DNA from: Thermodesulfovibrio sp.
GTDB taxonomy: Bacteria; Nitrospirota; Thermodesulfovibrionia; Thermodesulfovibrionales; UBA6898
Reading direction: 5' to 3'
NCBI GenBank assembly: GCA_013824615.1
Contig: PNOC01000014.1
Coordinates: 1-64,000 of the forward strand
Length of the DNA stretch: 64,000 nt
The notes beneath the pieces were generated by a model. The model searched no databases, was not told the DNA's origin, and was given only the letters and a program-made list of their open reading frames with translations. This document shows positions 35,236 to 44,802 of this stretch, piece after piece. Within the stretch, counting starts at the first letter, position 1, and the number at the start of each line of letters is the position of its first letter. A program made the position numbers and the translations under genes.

Positions 35236-38184
35236 TTACCGGGACCGGTTATTCAGGCATGAGACTGCAGAGTGCAGACGGGAGAGATAAAGCCCCTGTT
35301 CCTTGCCGAGCGGCAGCATATTCGCAAGGGCTGACTGGATAGCAAGCTGTGTTAGATCAAAGCCCATCTGCCTGAGCCGCTGGTCCCCTGTCTGGTCGGC
35401 GGCTCTCAGAAACGTTGCGGTCAGCGTGGCCTTACCGGTATCCCAGAGAATCGCATCTGCCCCGCTGAAGTACTGCGAAACCCCGGTGAGCGTCCCGTTG
35501 ATGCGGTCACCGGTCCAGGTAAATTCGACCTCGTTCGGCCACTGACCATAGGCTGATCCGTCACCGATAAGGGTCGGGCCAAAATCATTCAGAGTCCGGG
35601 CCCAGGAGACGAGCAGACTGCCCGGGGTGATTGCCGGGATCCCGATAGCAGCATTATCTGTGTCAAGCTGGAGTTGGTACAGGTTGTTCATGTCATACAG
35701 GGTCCCCAGCCATAGCTGTGTTGCCGGGTAAGTTCCGGGGCCCGTGACCGCCCTGTCCAGCCAGAAGCCGTAGTCTGTCCCCTGCTGCCTGGCCAGAACA
35801 TAATTCTGCGTCACAGCACGTGCAAGCCCAGAGCGATAGTCATCGAGGTAGCCTGCCTCATCGCCGGCCAAGCCAATGAATCTGAAGGCCGATAGCCACT
35901 GAGAGGCGACCCGGCCGGTAAGACCGGCCCACTCATTTGTGGGCGGCTCGCCTGCTGCGCAGGCGGCCGCAGGCCGATCGACACACAGATAGTCCCGCAT
36001 GGAAGATGCCCCGCGCTTCACCATATCGACCACAGTTTTATCTCCGGTCAACCAGTAGTAGAGAAAGAGATTCTCAAAATAGGCATGACTGCTGTTGAAA
36101 TCAGAACGATAGCCCCCATATCCGGCTGGCGACTGACCACAATAAAAATAGAGATCGCCCGGGGCGCATTGATAAATCTGCGTATGCAGCATCCGCAAAG
36201 CTGCCGGGACCGCAAGCTCATCGAGCCAGTCAGTCTCCCCGGTCCTCATCGCCCGGACTGCCCCGGTCTTCGTTGTATTGTGATAGTCGGTCCAGGTGGA
36301 GCACCAGTAGGCATCGTCCCATGCCTCGCCGGGGGTTGGGTCGCTCTCGCCGCAATCACCAACTTCTCCCGATCCCCAGGAGTACCCCCAGTACCGGGGA
36401 TAGAGACCGAAGGTCATGATACCGGAAATCCCCTCCTCTTCAATCTTCTGTCCGGTCGTATCGAGCACCGTGCTCACCAGGGTATCATAAGCTGCAAGGT
36501 CAGGGGAAAGGGTCCCGACAGGAAACTCCTCAACTGCCTGAGAATCCAGAAAGGTCCTGGCGTGGGGCCATGCGCGCAGAGCGTGGTTGAGAGGCGCCCA
36601 GATTATCCGGCCCAGATTATCTTTAGAGAGGGAAACATCGGGCGGCAGTACACTGACCGCAAACGTCGCATACAGGCCCTGCCGCTGTCCTATCCAGGCC
36701 TTGTCCCCGAGCAGGTCTATTGCAAGGTTGCCATCAGGGAGGAGCCTGAGGGCCTGCGGTTCATACCGGTGCATGTGATCGATAGCCATTGCGATCGAAC
36801 CATTCGGGCTGCTCATTACGAAAAGGCCCCAGTCGGCCTTTGTCCCGGTATCTCCCGGGGTTCCCGGAACGCTAATATCAAAAGAGAGGAAATCGGTCCT
36901 CGAAGTCCTGAGACTTTGACGGACCCAGGCCTCCTGGCCAGATACAACCCCTGACTGGAGAACCTCAGAGCTGAAACCGCCCAGGGCAGTGACAGTTAAA
37001 GGACCCTGCATATCCGGTAAGAGCGTATTCCGTATGCGGGACATAAGCAGCCCGTTCGGCACTAGAGAAGAACCGTCTCCAGGGTCGCAGGTCAGATAGC
37101 TGCAGAGGGCTCCCTCCCATGCCGCTGCCTGACGCACGATTGCAGTCGGTGACCCGGCAGTAAACACATATCGCCGGAAGGATGCCAGCTTCCCTCCACC
37201 CACCTCCGGCATAGTATACTCACCCTTCACCGTTACTATTGCTGCCAGAGGACCTGTATGCTCAACCTCGACAGAACGGATGACCGTGTGGTCACTGTTG
37301 GACCCGTTCACCACAGCAGTCATTGCTCCCCCGTTGACGAGCCGGGTATCGTCCTGCAGCCGGATTTCGTCAAAGAGGAGATCAGGACTCCCGCCGAGTT
37401 TGAACGTGGCCGCCCCCGTGTTAACCGTTATCTGGCTGCCTGCCTGCTGCAGGGTCAACGCCACCTCCGGCTGAGGATTTGAGCCTGCAGAACCATCAGT
37501 GACAAGCCGGTAAAAAGTCCGGCCATTCGCCTGCACCGTGGCAGGAAAGGTGACCAGAAGCCACTGAATCGGTGCCGTGATATCAGTTCTGCCGGCATTG
37601 CGGCGGGCCAGCACCTCAAACTCAGCCGGGATTGTCGCCCCTGAAACATCAGTGATAGCAAGGGTGCCGACATCATATATGAGCATACTCAGGGGGATAG
37701 GAATGCCGCTGCGTACCACCTCACTGCTCCGGGAAATGCCCTGTGTCTCTTTCACTCTGAGCGTCACTGACGTTGGGATGTTGCTGCCACTGATCAACAG
37801 GCCCGAGACAGTAACCGGCCCCCCTGAAACCGTGAGTGTGCCATGCAGGACTGAACCGCTTTCACCGGCAGACTCGTACCCGCTCTTCAGCGTTACAGCC
37901 GCCTGCAGATCAAGGAACAGATCCTCCGAATGTTCGGCGTTCCGGATCGAAAGAGTGTCCCCGTCTGCTGCTTCTGCATAGGCCGAAGTAATATCCGGGT
38001 AGTCATACGTTGTGCCGGGTGAAAGCCTTTGTACGAGGGGAAACGTTGTAAGCGCTTCAGCTGATTTTGCAGAATAAACAACAAAGAAACTCCAGAGCAG
38101 CAGATACAGGAACAGCTGAAATTGAAAAACCTGCCGGCATCTGCTGGGGCGAGTTCGCCCTGTATTCCCTGACATCCACTGCAT
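35236..38184 (-). CDS. Large secreted protein, PcRGLX/PL26-like
   Basis: The 982-residue protein has a hydrophobic export segment near residues 24-44, a short beta-helix-like region (about 60-140, with TLSIRNAEHSEDLFLDL and GTLTVSGGPVTVSGLLIS), then a region that looks like the RIFT-barrel domain of PcRGLX/YetA-like rhamnogalacturonan lyases (SRSSEVVRSGIPIPLS). After a beta-sandwich it ends with a helical toroid-like domain rich in Tyr, Trp and His (SHAYFENLFLYYWLTGDKT). The family assignment is by pattern, not search. The start at 38184 has a GAGGTGG site and is preferred to a GTG five codons earlier. It converges on the glycosyltransferase with a 12-base gap. Confidence 0.6.
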   Translation of the reverse strand: MQWMSGNTGRTRPSRCRQVFQFQLFLYLLLWSFFVVYSAKSAEALTTFPLVQRLSPGTTYDYPDITSAYAEAADGDTLSIRNAEHSEDLFLDLQAAVTLKSGYESAGESGSVLHGTLTVSGGPVTVSGLLISGSNIPTSVTLRVKETQGISRSSEVVRSGIPIPLSMLIYDVGTLAITDVSGATIPAEFEVLARRNAGRTDITAPIQWLLVTFPATVQANGRTFYRLVTDGSAGSNPQPEVALTLQQAGSQITVNTGAATFKLGGSPDLLFDEIRLQDDTRLVNGGAMTAVVNGSNSDHTVIRSVEVEHTGPLAAIVTVKGEYTMPEVGGGKLASFRRYVFTAGSPTAIVRQAAAWEGALCSYLTCDPGDGSSLVPNGLLMSRIRNTLLPDMQGPLTVTALGGFSSEVLQSGVVSGQEAWVRQSLRTSRTDFLSFDISVPGTPGDTGTKADWGLFVMSSPNGSIAMAIDHMHRYEPQALRLLPDGNLAIDLLGDKAWIGQRQGLYATFAVSVLPPDVSLSKDNLGRIIWAPLNHALRAWPHARTFLDSQAVEEFPVGTLSPDLAAYDTLVSTVLDTTGQKIEEEGISGIMTFGLYPRYWGYSWGSGEVGDCGESDPTPGEAWDDAYWCSTWTDYHNTTKTGAVRAMRTGETDWLDELAVPAALRMLHTQIYQCAPGDLYFYCGQSPAGYGGYRSDFNSSHAYFENLFLYYWLTGDKTVVDMVKRGASSMRDYLCVDRPAAACAAGEPPTNEWAGLTGRVASQWLSAFRFIGLAGDEAGYLDDYRSGLARAVTQNYVLARQQGTDYGFWLDRAVTGPGTYPATQLWLGTLYDMNNLYQLQLDTDNAAIGIPAITPGSLLVSWARTLNDFGPTLIGDGSAYGQWPNEVEFTWTGDRINGTLTGVSQYFSGADAILWDTGKATLTATFLRAADQTGDQRLRQMGFDLTQLAIQSALANMLPLGKEQGLYLSRLHSAVSCLNNRSR

Positions 38185-38279
38185 CAAGAACCACCTCACA
38201 TCCTCTCTGACGCCTTAAGCTCAGCTTATCAGCAGGCTGCAATTATGTCAATGGCCTGTGGCAAATGGAGGGAATTTCA

Positions 38280-38453
38280 CTACGTCAGAATTTTCATGAT
38301 ATGCCGGGCAAGGGTTTCATCAATTTCACTATGCCGCGGCATAGGCTGTTTCTTGCCGGTTTTGGGGTTCCAGTAAAGATCATGTCGGCTGCCATGCCTC
38401 AGAAGAAGACAGCCGGCAGTGGTAAGTTTGCTGATGAGGTCCTTTCTTTTCAC
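38280..38453 (-). CDS. hicA: HicA toxin (mRNA interferase)
   Basis: HicA is a small double-stranded-RNA-binding-fold ribonuclease that cuts mRNA unless bound by HicB. The 57-residue frame, too short for common length cut-offs, begins with a GTG overlapping the hicB stop (GTGA) and encodes MKRKDLISKLTTAGC. It then has the catalytic GS-x-H motif (RHGSRHDLYW) and the family hallmark NPKTGKKQPMPRHSEID, ending HIMKILT. All conserved HicA blocks are present and unbroken, so it should be active. Here the antitoxin gene comes first. Confidence 0.9.
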   Translation of the reverse strand: MKRKDLISKLTTAGCLLLRHGSRHDLYWNPKTGKKQPMPRHSEIDETLARHIMKILT

Positions 38454-38647
38454 ACCGAAAAAATAAGTTCTTTCACTTTATGCTTTTCAGGCACGTCATC
38501 CATGGTCATAAGCTTATACGCATCCTTCATATTCTCCTCAAGTTCTTCCAGTGTTGTCCCCTGCGTCATAATCTCGGGATGTTCAACAAGCTTGCCCACC
38601 CAAAATTTCTTGCTCTTCCAGTAGATCATCTTTAATTTTGCTTCCAT
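38450..38647 (-). CDS. hicB: HicB-type antitoxin
   Basis: The 65-residue product matches the partial RNase-H-like fold of short HicB/UPF0150 proteins: KFWVGKLVEHPEIMTQGTTLEELEENMKDAYKLM is the characteristic block. It lacks a C-terminal DNA-binding domain of the HTH or ribbon-helix-helix type seen in longer HicB, so whether it autoregulates is open. A GAGGTGA ribosome site precedes the ATG. It overlaps hicA by four bases, ensuring coupled synthesis. Confidence 0.88.
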   Translation of the reverse strand: MEAKLKMIYWKSKKFWVGKLVEHPEIMTQGTTLEELEENMKDAYKLMTMDDVPEKHKVKELIFSV

Positions 38648-38678
38648 ATTTTCACCTCAAAATCAAAATAAAGGCTTT

Positions 38679-38695
38679 GTGTTATATTTTAGCAC
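38679..38695. promoter_or_regulatory. Palindromic operator candidate over the hicBA -10 box
   Basis: A 17-base imperfect palindrome (GTGTTA...TAGCAC, five of six arm positions paired) lies 32 bases upstream of hicB. It contains the best -10 candidate for hicBA on the minus strand (TAAAAT, 38686-38691), the place expected for autorepression. The -35 box is poor. Confidence 0.45.
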
Positions 38696-38743
38696 TAATC
38701 CCGAAAACTGGAGAACTCAAGGAGCATACAGTCCTTTTTCCCA

Positions 38744-38772
38744 TTGACACGAATCAACGCTTTCGTTATATT
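38744..38772 (+). promoter_or_regulatory. radC promoter
   Basis: TTGACA (38744-38749) and TATATT (38767-38772) are separated by exactly 17 bases, a near-consensus sigma-70-type promoter. It also stands upstream of purD-purE, with no terminator seen between radC and purD. Confidence 0.78.
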
Positions 38773-38822
38773 TCAGGCAGGGGAACTTGAATCACACTTT
38801 TGATTTTGGGGGAGGGACGGGG

Positions 38823-39515
38823 ATGAGTTACACCAGCATCAAAGACTGGCCTGAGGACGAAAGGCCGCGGGAGCGGCTGCTGAAGCACGGACACGAGCAT
38901 ATGTCCGACGCGCACCTTATCGCAATCATACTGAGGACCGGGGGCAATGGCCGGAGCGCTGTGGATATCGGGATGGAACTGCTGAAGCATTTCGGCAGCC
39001 TGAAGAAGATAGAGCAGGCCTCCACGTCTGAAATCTGCTCCATCAAGGGGCTTGGCAAGGCAAAGACCGCACAACTCCGGGCCGCTCTTGAACTCGGCAA
39101 ACGGGTCTATAAGGAAGCCATACCGAGAGGGCCGCTCTTTTCTAACGGCAAAGATGTATTCGACTATTTCCATCCCCGCCTGTCCGCCATAAAAAAGGAG
39201 GTCTTCTTCTGTGCCCTGCTCGACGTGAAAAATCGGCTGATACAGGATACCAGGGTCTCCGAAGGCACCCTGACCTCCTCGCTCATCCATCCACGCGAGG
39301 CCTTTCTCCAGGCGATCCGGGAGTCTGCTGCCTCGGTAATCTTTGTCCATAATCATCCCAGCGGGGACCCAACCCCGAGCCGTGATGATATCCTGATTAC
39401 GGAGAGGCTTGAAGCCGCAGGGGAGATGATCGGGATAAAGGTCCTGGACCACATTATTATCGGGGACGGACAGTACGCCAGCCTGCTCGAAAAAGGGCAT
39501 TTAAAGACCAGATAA
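38823..39515 (+). CDS. radC: RadC-family JAB-domain protein
   Basis: The 230-residue protein has an N-terminal helix-hairpin-helix-like region (STSEICSIKGLGKAKTAQLRAALELGKR) and a C-terminal JAB/MPN metalloprotease-fold domain with EGTLTSSLIHPRE and the zinc motif HNHPSGDPTPSRDD. The name RadC is historical; a direct DNA-repair role has been questioned. The start at 38823 is chosen because it follows a GGGAGG site and yields the usual MSYTSIKDWPEDERPRERLL N-terminus. Confidence 0.95.
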   Translation: MSYTSIKDWPEDERPRERLLKHGHEHMSDAHLIAIILRTGGNGRSAVDIGMELLKHFGSLKKIEQASTSEICSIKGLGKAKTAQLRAALELGKRVYKEAIPRGPLFSNGKDVFDYFHPRLSAIKKEVFFCALLDVKNRLIQDTRVSEGTLTSSLIHPREAFLQAIRESAASVIFVHNHPSGDPTPSRDDILITERLEAAGEMIGIKVLDHIIIGDGQYASLLEKGHLKTR

Positions 39516-39557
39516 AGTATAATATATTTCCAAAAAATATCATGAGGTGAAAGCGCG

Positions 39558-40841
<1,284 letters not shown>

Positions 40842-40892
40842 TCATATTTTTACAAACACCATTCAAATGATCCAGCAAGGAGAATATTTCAG

Positions 40893-41405
40893 ATGAAGCC
40901 CAAGGTATTTATTCTGATGGGGAGTGATTCAGACCTCCCGGTGATGGAAGAAGCGGGCAAGGTACTGGAGGGGTTCGGCATCCCCTACGTCATGACCATA
41001 GCCTCGGCACACCGCACACCTGAGCGGACGCAGAAACTGGTAAAGGATGCTGAAAAATCCGGCGTCGACGTATTCATCGCCGGCGCGGGTATGGCGGCCC
41101 ATCTCCCTGGGGTTATTGCCTCTTTTACCACGCTGCCGGTGATTGGCGTTCCTCTGGATGCCTCCTCCCTAAACGGCATGGATGCTCTGCTGAGCATTGT
41201 CCAGATGCCCCCGGGAATCCCGGTTGCAACCGTTTCAATCGGAAAGGCCGGGGCAAAGAATGCAGGCGTACTCGCTGCCCAGATCATTGCGGTCAGGGAC
41301 AAAGGCATTGCGAAAAAACTCGTGGCGCACCGGGCCAGGATGTATGAAGAAGTCGAAGAGAAGGCCGGGAAGCTCGAGAAGCAGAAGATTCGGAAAAAGA
41401 CCTGA
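40893..41405 (+). CDS. purE: N5-carboxyaminoimidazole ribonucleotide mutase PurE
   Basis: PurE (class I) converts N5-CAIR to CAIR in purine synthesis. The 170-residue protein has the catalytic start LMGSDSDLPVM, SAHRTPER with the catalytic His, GAGMAAHLPGVIAS and the MPPGIPVATV loop. No purK was seen in the window; a class I PurE normally needs one, so it must be elsewhere. It follows purD by 51 bases and overlaps the DUF89 gene by one base. Confidence 0.97.
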   Translation: MKPKVFILMGSDSDLPVMEEAGKVLEGFGIPYVMTIASAHRTPERTQKLVKDAEKSGVDVFIAGAGMAAHLPGVIASFTTLPVIGVPLDASSLNGMDALLSIVQMPPGIPVATVSIGKAGAKNAGVLAAQIIAVRDKGIAKKLVAHRARMYEEVEEKAGKLEKQKIRKKT

Positions 41406-42250
41406 TGCGCACAGCCCTGGAATGCTTCCCCTGCTTCCTCAGGCAGACGGTAATCGCCCTGAAGCAGCAGACCGACGACCCGCAGGTCCAGGAAGAGATC
41501 ATCAAGGCGGTCACCCCCCTGATCCAGCAGGCGGATACGAGCAGACCGCCTGCCTACACAACCACCTTCATCCACCGCCTTATCAGGGAGAAACTGCAGC
41601 ATGACCCGTTTCTGAGGATCAAACAGGAGTATAACGGGATCGCCCTGGGCCTGTATCCTTCCCTGAAGCAAACCGTCAGAAACAGTGCTAATCCCCTGAA
41701 GACAGCGGCCAGGCTCGCCATTGCCGGCAATGTGATAGACTTCGGGGTCTTTACGTCCGTTGATATTGAGGGGTCGATCAGCCGGGCACTGGAGACATCC
41801 ATAGCAGTCGATGACTATCAATCTTTCGCCGAGGCAGTGGCCGGGGCCTCCGAGATACTTTATCTCCTCGACAATGCCGGGGAGATTGTCTTTGACCGGC
41901 TATTGATCGAGGAACTGACTGCCAGGGGAAAGACAATCAGGGCGGTTGTAAAAGGCTCTCCGGTCTTGAATGATGTGACCATGGAGGATGCACTGCAGAC
42001 AGGGTTAACAGATATCTGCACGGTCATTGATAACGGCTGCGACGGTATCGGAACAATACTGGAATGGACCTCCCCGGGGTTCCGGGACGTATATGAGCAG
42101 GCGGAGTTCATCATCAGCAAAGGGCAGGGAAATTTTGAAACGCTCTTTGGCGACCGCAAAAAAACGCATTTCCTCTTCCAGGCAAAATGCGAGGTTGTTG
42201 CACGGGAACTGGACTTGCCGTTCGGTTCTATGCTGCTGAAAAGCTCCTGA
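41405..42250 (+). CDS. DUF89/ARMT1-family metal-dependent damage-control phosphatase
   Basis: The 281-residue protein has the bacterial/archaeal subfamily I layout: an N-terminal CFPC motif (ECFPCFLRQT), the metal-binding block YLLDNAGEIVFDRLLIEEL, VKGSPVLNDVTMEDA and ISKGQGNFETLFG. Members hydrolyse phosphate from damaged or excess sugar phosphates and related metabolites, using Mn, Ni or Co. Its ATG overlaps the purE stop, so it is translated with a purine enzyme; a role in clearing damaged phosphoribosyl intermediates is plausible but inferred. Confidence 0.9.
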   Translation: MRTALECFPCFLRQTVIALKQQTDDPQVQEEIIKAVTPLIQQADTSRPPAYTTTFIHRLIREKLQHDPFLRIKQEYNGIALGLYPSLKQTVRNSANPLKTAARLAIAGNVIDFGVFTSVDIEGSISRALETSIAVDDYQSFAEAVAGASEILYLLDNAGEIVFDRLLIEELTARGKTIRAVVKGSPVLNDVTMEDALQTGLTDICTVIDNGCDGIGTILEWTSPGFRDVYEQAEFIISKGQGNFETLFGDRKKTHFLFQAKCEVVARELDLPFGSMLLKSS

Positions 42251-42312
42251 TATACGGCGGGGTCGCACGCGAGAACGCCGCCCGTGGCATATAGCGGCGG
42301 ACCAGGTCGCTG

Positions 42313-42591
42313 CTAGCGGTATCCTCCCCTGGATTCCCTCTTCTCCTGGGGCTTTGCCTCATTCACAACAATTGCCCTCTCCATGAACTGCTTTCCGTTG
42401 AACATCGAAACCGCCTTCTGCGCTTCCTCTGATGAAGACATCTCGACAAACCCGAACCCTCTCAACCGGCCGGTGGCAGCATCTTTGATGAGCTTTGCAG
42501 AAACCACCTGCCCTGCTTCTGAAAAGAGCTTTGTCATGTCTTCCTCGGTTGCCTTGAATGAAATATTCCCCACATAAAGCCTGGTACTCAT
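42313..42591 (-). CDS. RRM-type RNA-binding protein
   Basis: The 92-residue protein is a single RNA-recognition motif with RNP-2 (LYVGNI) and RNP-1 (RGFGFVEM), followed by a short Arg/Gly tail (KRESRGGYR). Small RRM proteins of this kind occur in cyanobacteria and many environmental phyla, often cold-induced and RNA-chaperone-like. Two adjacent ATG codons exist; the second (42591) has better spacing from the GGGAGG ribosome site. It is transcribed alone and converges on the purine operon. Confidence 0.94.
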   Translation of the reverse strand: MSTRLYVGNISFKATEEDMTKLFSEAGQVVSAKLIKDAATGRLRGFGFVEMSSSEEAQKAVSMFNGKQFMERAIVVNEAKPQEKRESRGGYR

Positions 42592-42700
42592 CATGCCTCC
42601 CTGTAAAATGAGATTTCTGTATGCCCGGAAGCTTTACAGAATAGCCTAAATATACTAATATCTTGTTACTCTGTCAAGGGAATAAAATGGCATAACCGCG

Positions 42701-43348
42701 ATGATGACAATCCAGTCCGACAACGCAGATTTCTGTAAAATACTCAGCGAGGCCTCAAGGGTCCTCGCTGCGGGGGGTATTGCCTGTTTTCCGACCGAAA
42801 CCTTCTATGGCCTGGGAGTCAAGTATGACCATCGCCCGGCGCATGAAAAACTCTTCGGGCTGAAGCAGCGCCCGCAGGACAAGCCGCTGCCGCTTATCAT
42901 CGGAGCCATAGATATGCTGGACTGCCTTGTCGCCCGTGTAAGTGCTGTTGAAGAACTGCTTATGCGGTCGTTCTGGCCGGGCCCGTTAACGCTCCTGCTG
43001 CCTGCCCGGCAGGACCTCCCCGACTTTATTACTTCCGGCCGGCCCGGACGTGTTGCCGTCAGAATTCCCGGGGCCTCTGTTGCCCTGGAACTGGCAAAAT
43101 CGCTCGATTATCCAATAACCGCAACCAGCGCGAATATCTCCGGAATGCCGGCAGCAGACAATCCGGGAGATGTCGCGCGGTATTTTGGCGAGCGGGTGGA
43201 TCTTGTTATCGACGGAGGAAAGACACCCGGTGGGCGCTCCTCGACAATTGTCGAAGTCTTGGGGGAACATGTCAGGGTGATACGTCAGGGAGTAATCAGC
43301 GAAGATGAATTAGCAAAGGTTCTCCGTGCAGCAGGCTATGACCGGTAA
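42701..43348 (+). CDS. tsaC: Threonylcarbamoyl-AMP synthase (TsaC/Sua5 family)
   Basis: The enzyme makes threonylcarbamoyl-AMP from threonine, bicarbonate and ATP, for the t6A modification of ANN-decoding tRNAs. The 215-residue YrdC-fold protein has the KxR/SxN-type blocks: ACFPTETFYGLGVKYDH, LFGLKQRPQDKPLPLII, SFWPGPLTLLLP, VAVRIPG, ATSANISG. It lacks the extra Sua5 C-terminal domain, so it is the TsaC form. The start has no good ribosome site. The 3' end overlaps the convergent acyltransferase gene by 13 bases. Confidence 0.93.
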   Translation: MMTIQSDNADFCKILSEASRVLAAGGIACFPTETFYGLGVKYDHRPAHEKLFGLKQRPQDKPLPLIIGAIDMLDCLVARVSAVEELLMRSFWPGPLTLLLPARQDLPDFITSGRPGRVAVRIPGASVALELAKSLDYPITATSANISGMPAADNPGDVARYFGERVDLVIDGGKTPGGRSSTIVEVLGEHVRVIRQGVISEDELAKVLRAAGYDR

Positions 43349-44010
43349 CAGGCATCAGCCTGCACCGTAACCTCCCGGAGCGCTGTTTCAATCCTGTTCC
43401 TGAAGTGTTCGAATTCTTCCCCCTCCTGGTAGTAAAGCGGCTCACCAAAGACATAGACTATCCGCGAAAAGGGCCAGGGAATGCGGAACCGGTCCCAGGT
43501 GCCGAGTATTTTAAGCCGGGAACCCGAATATGCAGCAGGAATCACCGGGGCTCCGGTAAGGCGGGCCAGTTGGGCTATCCCCGGCTTGACCTCCTCTGCG
43601 GGGCCGCGCGGACCATCCGGGGTTATGGCCACATCCCGCTCCCGCCGGATAAGGGTCACCAGTTCATGAAGGGCTTCCTTCCCTCCTTTTGACGAAGATC
43701 CCCTGACCAGAAAGAAACCGAACTGCTGCATGACCCGGCCGATCAACTCCCCGTCTCCATGTCTGCTTACCAGTGCATGCACTTCCCTGCCCCGGTAAGC
43801 AAAACCGGCCATCAGGATCATCCCATGCCAGAAGGCAAGTATGACCCCCTTGTTCTGCTGATGAAACGATATCGGGATATCTATCCCCCTGAAGGTCACC
43901 CGCATGGTGGCATAAAGGACTCTCAGCCCCAGATAGATGACTCGCGACAGAAAGGCTGACGACAGACTTTTTTTAAGCCTCTTGAAAAGCTTTTTCAGCA
44001 GCTTGTTCAT
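43336..44010 (-). CDS. DUF374 lysophospholipid/lipid A acyltransferase-like protein
   Basis: The 224-residue protein has an N-terminal basic amphipathic stretch and a membrane-associated segment, then the acyltransferase-like block ILAFWHGMILM (an HxxxxD-like His) and the DUF374 hallmark VAITPDGPRGPAEEVKPG, followed by APVIPAAYSGSR. The family is related to lysophospholipid and late lipid A acyltransferases. It likely acts at the inner membrane on a glycolipid or phospholipid precursor; the exact acceptor is unknown. It overlaps the end of tsaC tail-to-tail. Confidence 0.9.
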   Translation of the reverse strand: MNKLLKKLFKRLKKSLSSAFLSRVIYLGLRVLYATMRVTFRGIDIPISFHQQNKGVILAFWHGMILMAGFAYRGREVHALVSRHGDGELIGRVMQQFGFFLVRGSSSKGGKEALHELVTLIRRERDVAITPDGPRGPAEEVKPGIAQLARLTGAPVIPAAYSGSRLKILGTWDRFRIPWPFSRIVYVFGEPLYYQEGEEFEHFRNRIETALREVTVQADACYRS

Positions 44011-44023
44011 CAGGAAAGGCTGA

Positions 44024-44707
44024 CTACAGTCGTCCTGTTTTTTCGTATCCCTCTACATAGAGCTTCAAGGCCCGGGTGACAACCCAGTCCGGAGTAACGT
44101 CATTATCTACCGAAATTGCCAGCACCCTGTCAATAAGCACCTTTTCGATCGACGCCCCGGAGAGCTGCGGCGAATGAAGCTGATGAAGTGGGGCCTGCTG
44201 TTGCTGAGACGGCTGCCGAGAACAGGCACCGGATTCAATGTCAGACGAGGCATCCCCCGCACGCTTCGAATGCTCGTGCTTGAGCAGGTCCATCAGTCCC
44301 TTGACATCCCCATTTCTCACTGCCTGCAGCACCTCATCCGGTGCCGGCGCTTCCGGAGTAGCAGAGGCTTGCTCTGCTGACGCCCCGGGGATTGACTGGT
44401 TCATTGATTGATTCATTGGCTGACTCTGGGACTGACTCTGGGACTGACTCTGGGACTGATTTGGGCCCGCGGCCGGGGGCGGTTCTGTCCGCGGCGGCAT
44501 CATACCGGTCATGCCCATCATCATCGTTGCCAGTTTCCTGGCATGCTCACTGTCCGGCAAGGCCTTCTCCAAAAACTGATCTATCTTTCCCGCTGCCGCG
44601 GCCATCGCCATCTGGTCGGCCATAAGTGGTCCTTCACCGCGCTCTTCTTCCCGAAACCTGGCTCCCGCTGAGGGCGGTGTGGGCAACGACTTGTTTTTTC
44701 TGGACAT
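44024..44707 (-). CDS. Low-complexity protein with SQ repeats, function unknown
   Basis: I do not recognise a family. The 227-residue product has a Met/Ala-rich N-terminal helix region (MADQMAMAAAAGKIDQFLEKAL, then MMMGMTGMMPP), a central disordered stretch with alternating Ser-Gln (residues about 84-96) and MNQS repeats, and a more ordered C-terminus (about 165-227: SIEKVLIDRVLAISVDNDVTPDWVVTRALKLYVEGYEK). There is no signal peptide or membrane segment. A GGAGG site precedes the ATG. It lies 13 bases upstream of the DUF374 gene on the same strand and diverges from the TPR gene. Confidence 0.75.
   Translation of the reverse strand: MSRKNKSLPTPPSAGARFREEERGEGPLMADQMAMAAAAGKIDQFLEKALPDSEHARKLATMMMGMTGMMPPRTEPPPAAGPNQSQSQSQSQSQSQPMNQSMNQSIPGASAEQASATPEAPAPDEVLQAVRNGDVKGLMDLLKHEHSKRAGDASSDIESGACSRQPSQQQQAPLHQLHSPQLSGASIEKVLIDRVLAISVDNDVTPDWVVTRALKLYVEGYEKTGRL
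44422..44457. repeat. 12-base tandem repeat in the SQ-repeat gene
   Basis: Three exact copies of GACTCTGGGACT run head to tail. The 12-base unit is a multiple of three, so copy-number change would add or remove Ser-Gln-Ser-Gln without shifting the frame. Flanking sequence (44391-44421) holds a second, looser repeat encoding MNQS. Confidence 0.9.
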
Positions 44708-44760
44708 ATGGTAAACCTCCTGTGATTTATTTCATAATACCATAACAGCGTGTACTATTA

Positions 44761-44789
44761 TTGACACACTATATCATATACGCTAATAT
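44761..44789 (+). promoter_or_regulatory. Promoter of the TPR gene
   Basis: TTGACA (44761-44766) and TAATAT (44784-44789) are separated by 17 bases. The expected start of transcription (about 44796) is only about seven bases before the ATG, leaving no room for a ribosome site. Confidence 0.78.
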
Positions 44790-44802
44790 GTAGGGTACGA
44801 AA

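Noticed and set aside
38265-38624. 119-codon plus-strand frame across hicBA
   Set aside because: It covers both HicA and HicB on the opposite strand, which have complete family signatures and coupled starts.
44391-44460. CRISPR-like short repeats
   Set aside because: The units are 12 bases, directly adjacent without spacers, and in frame within a coding region.
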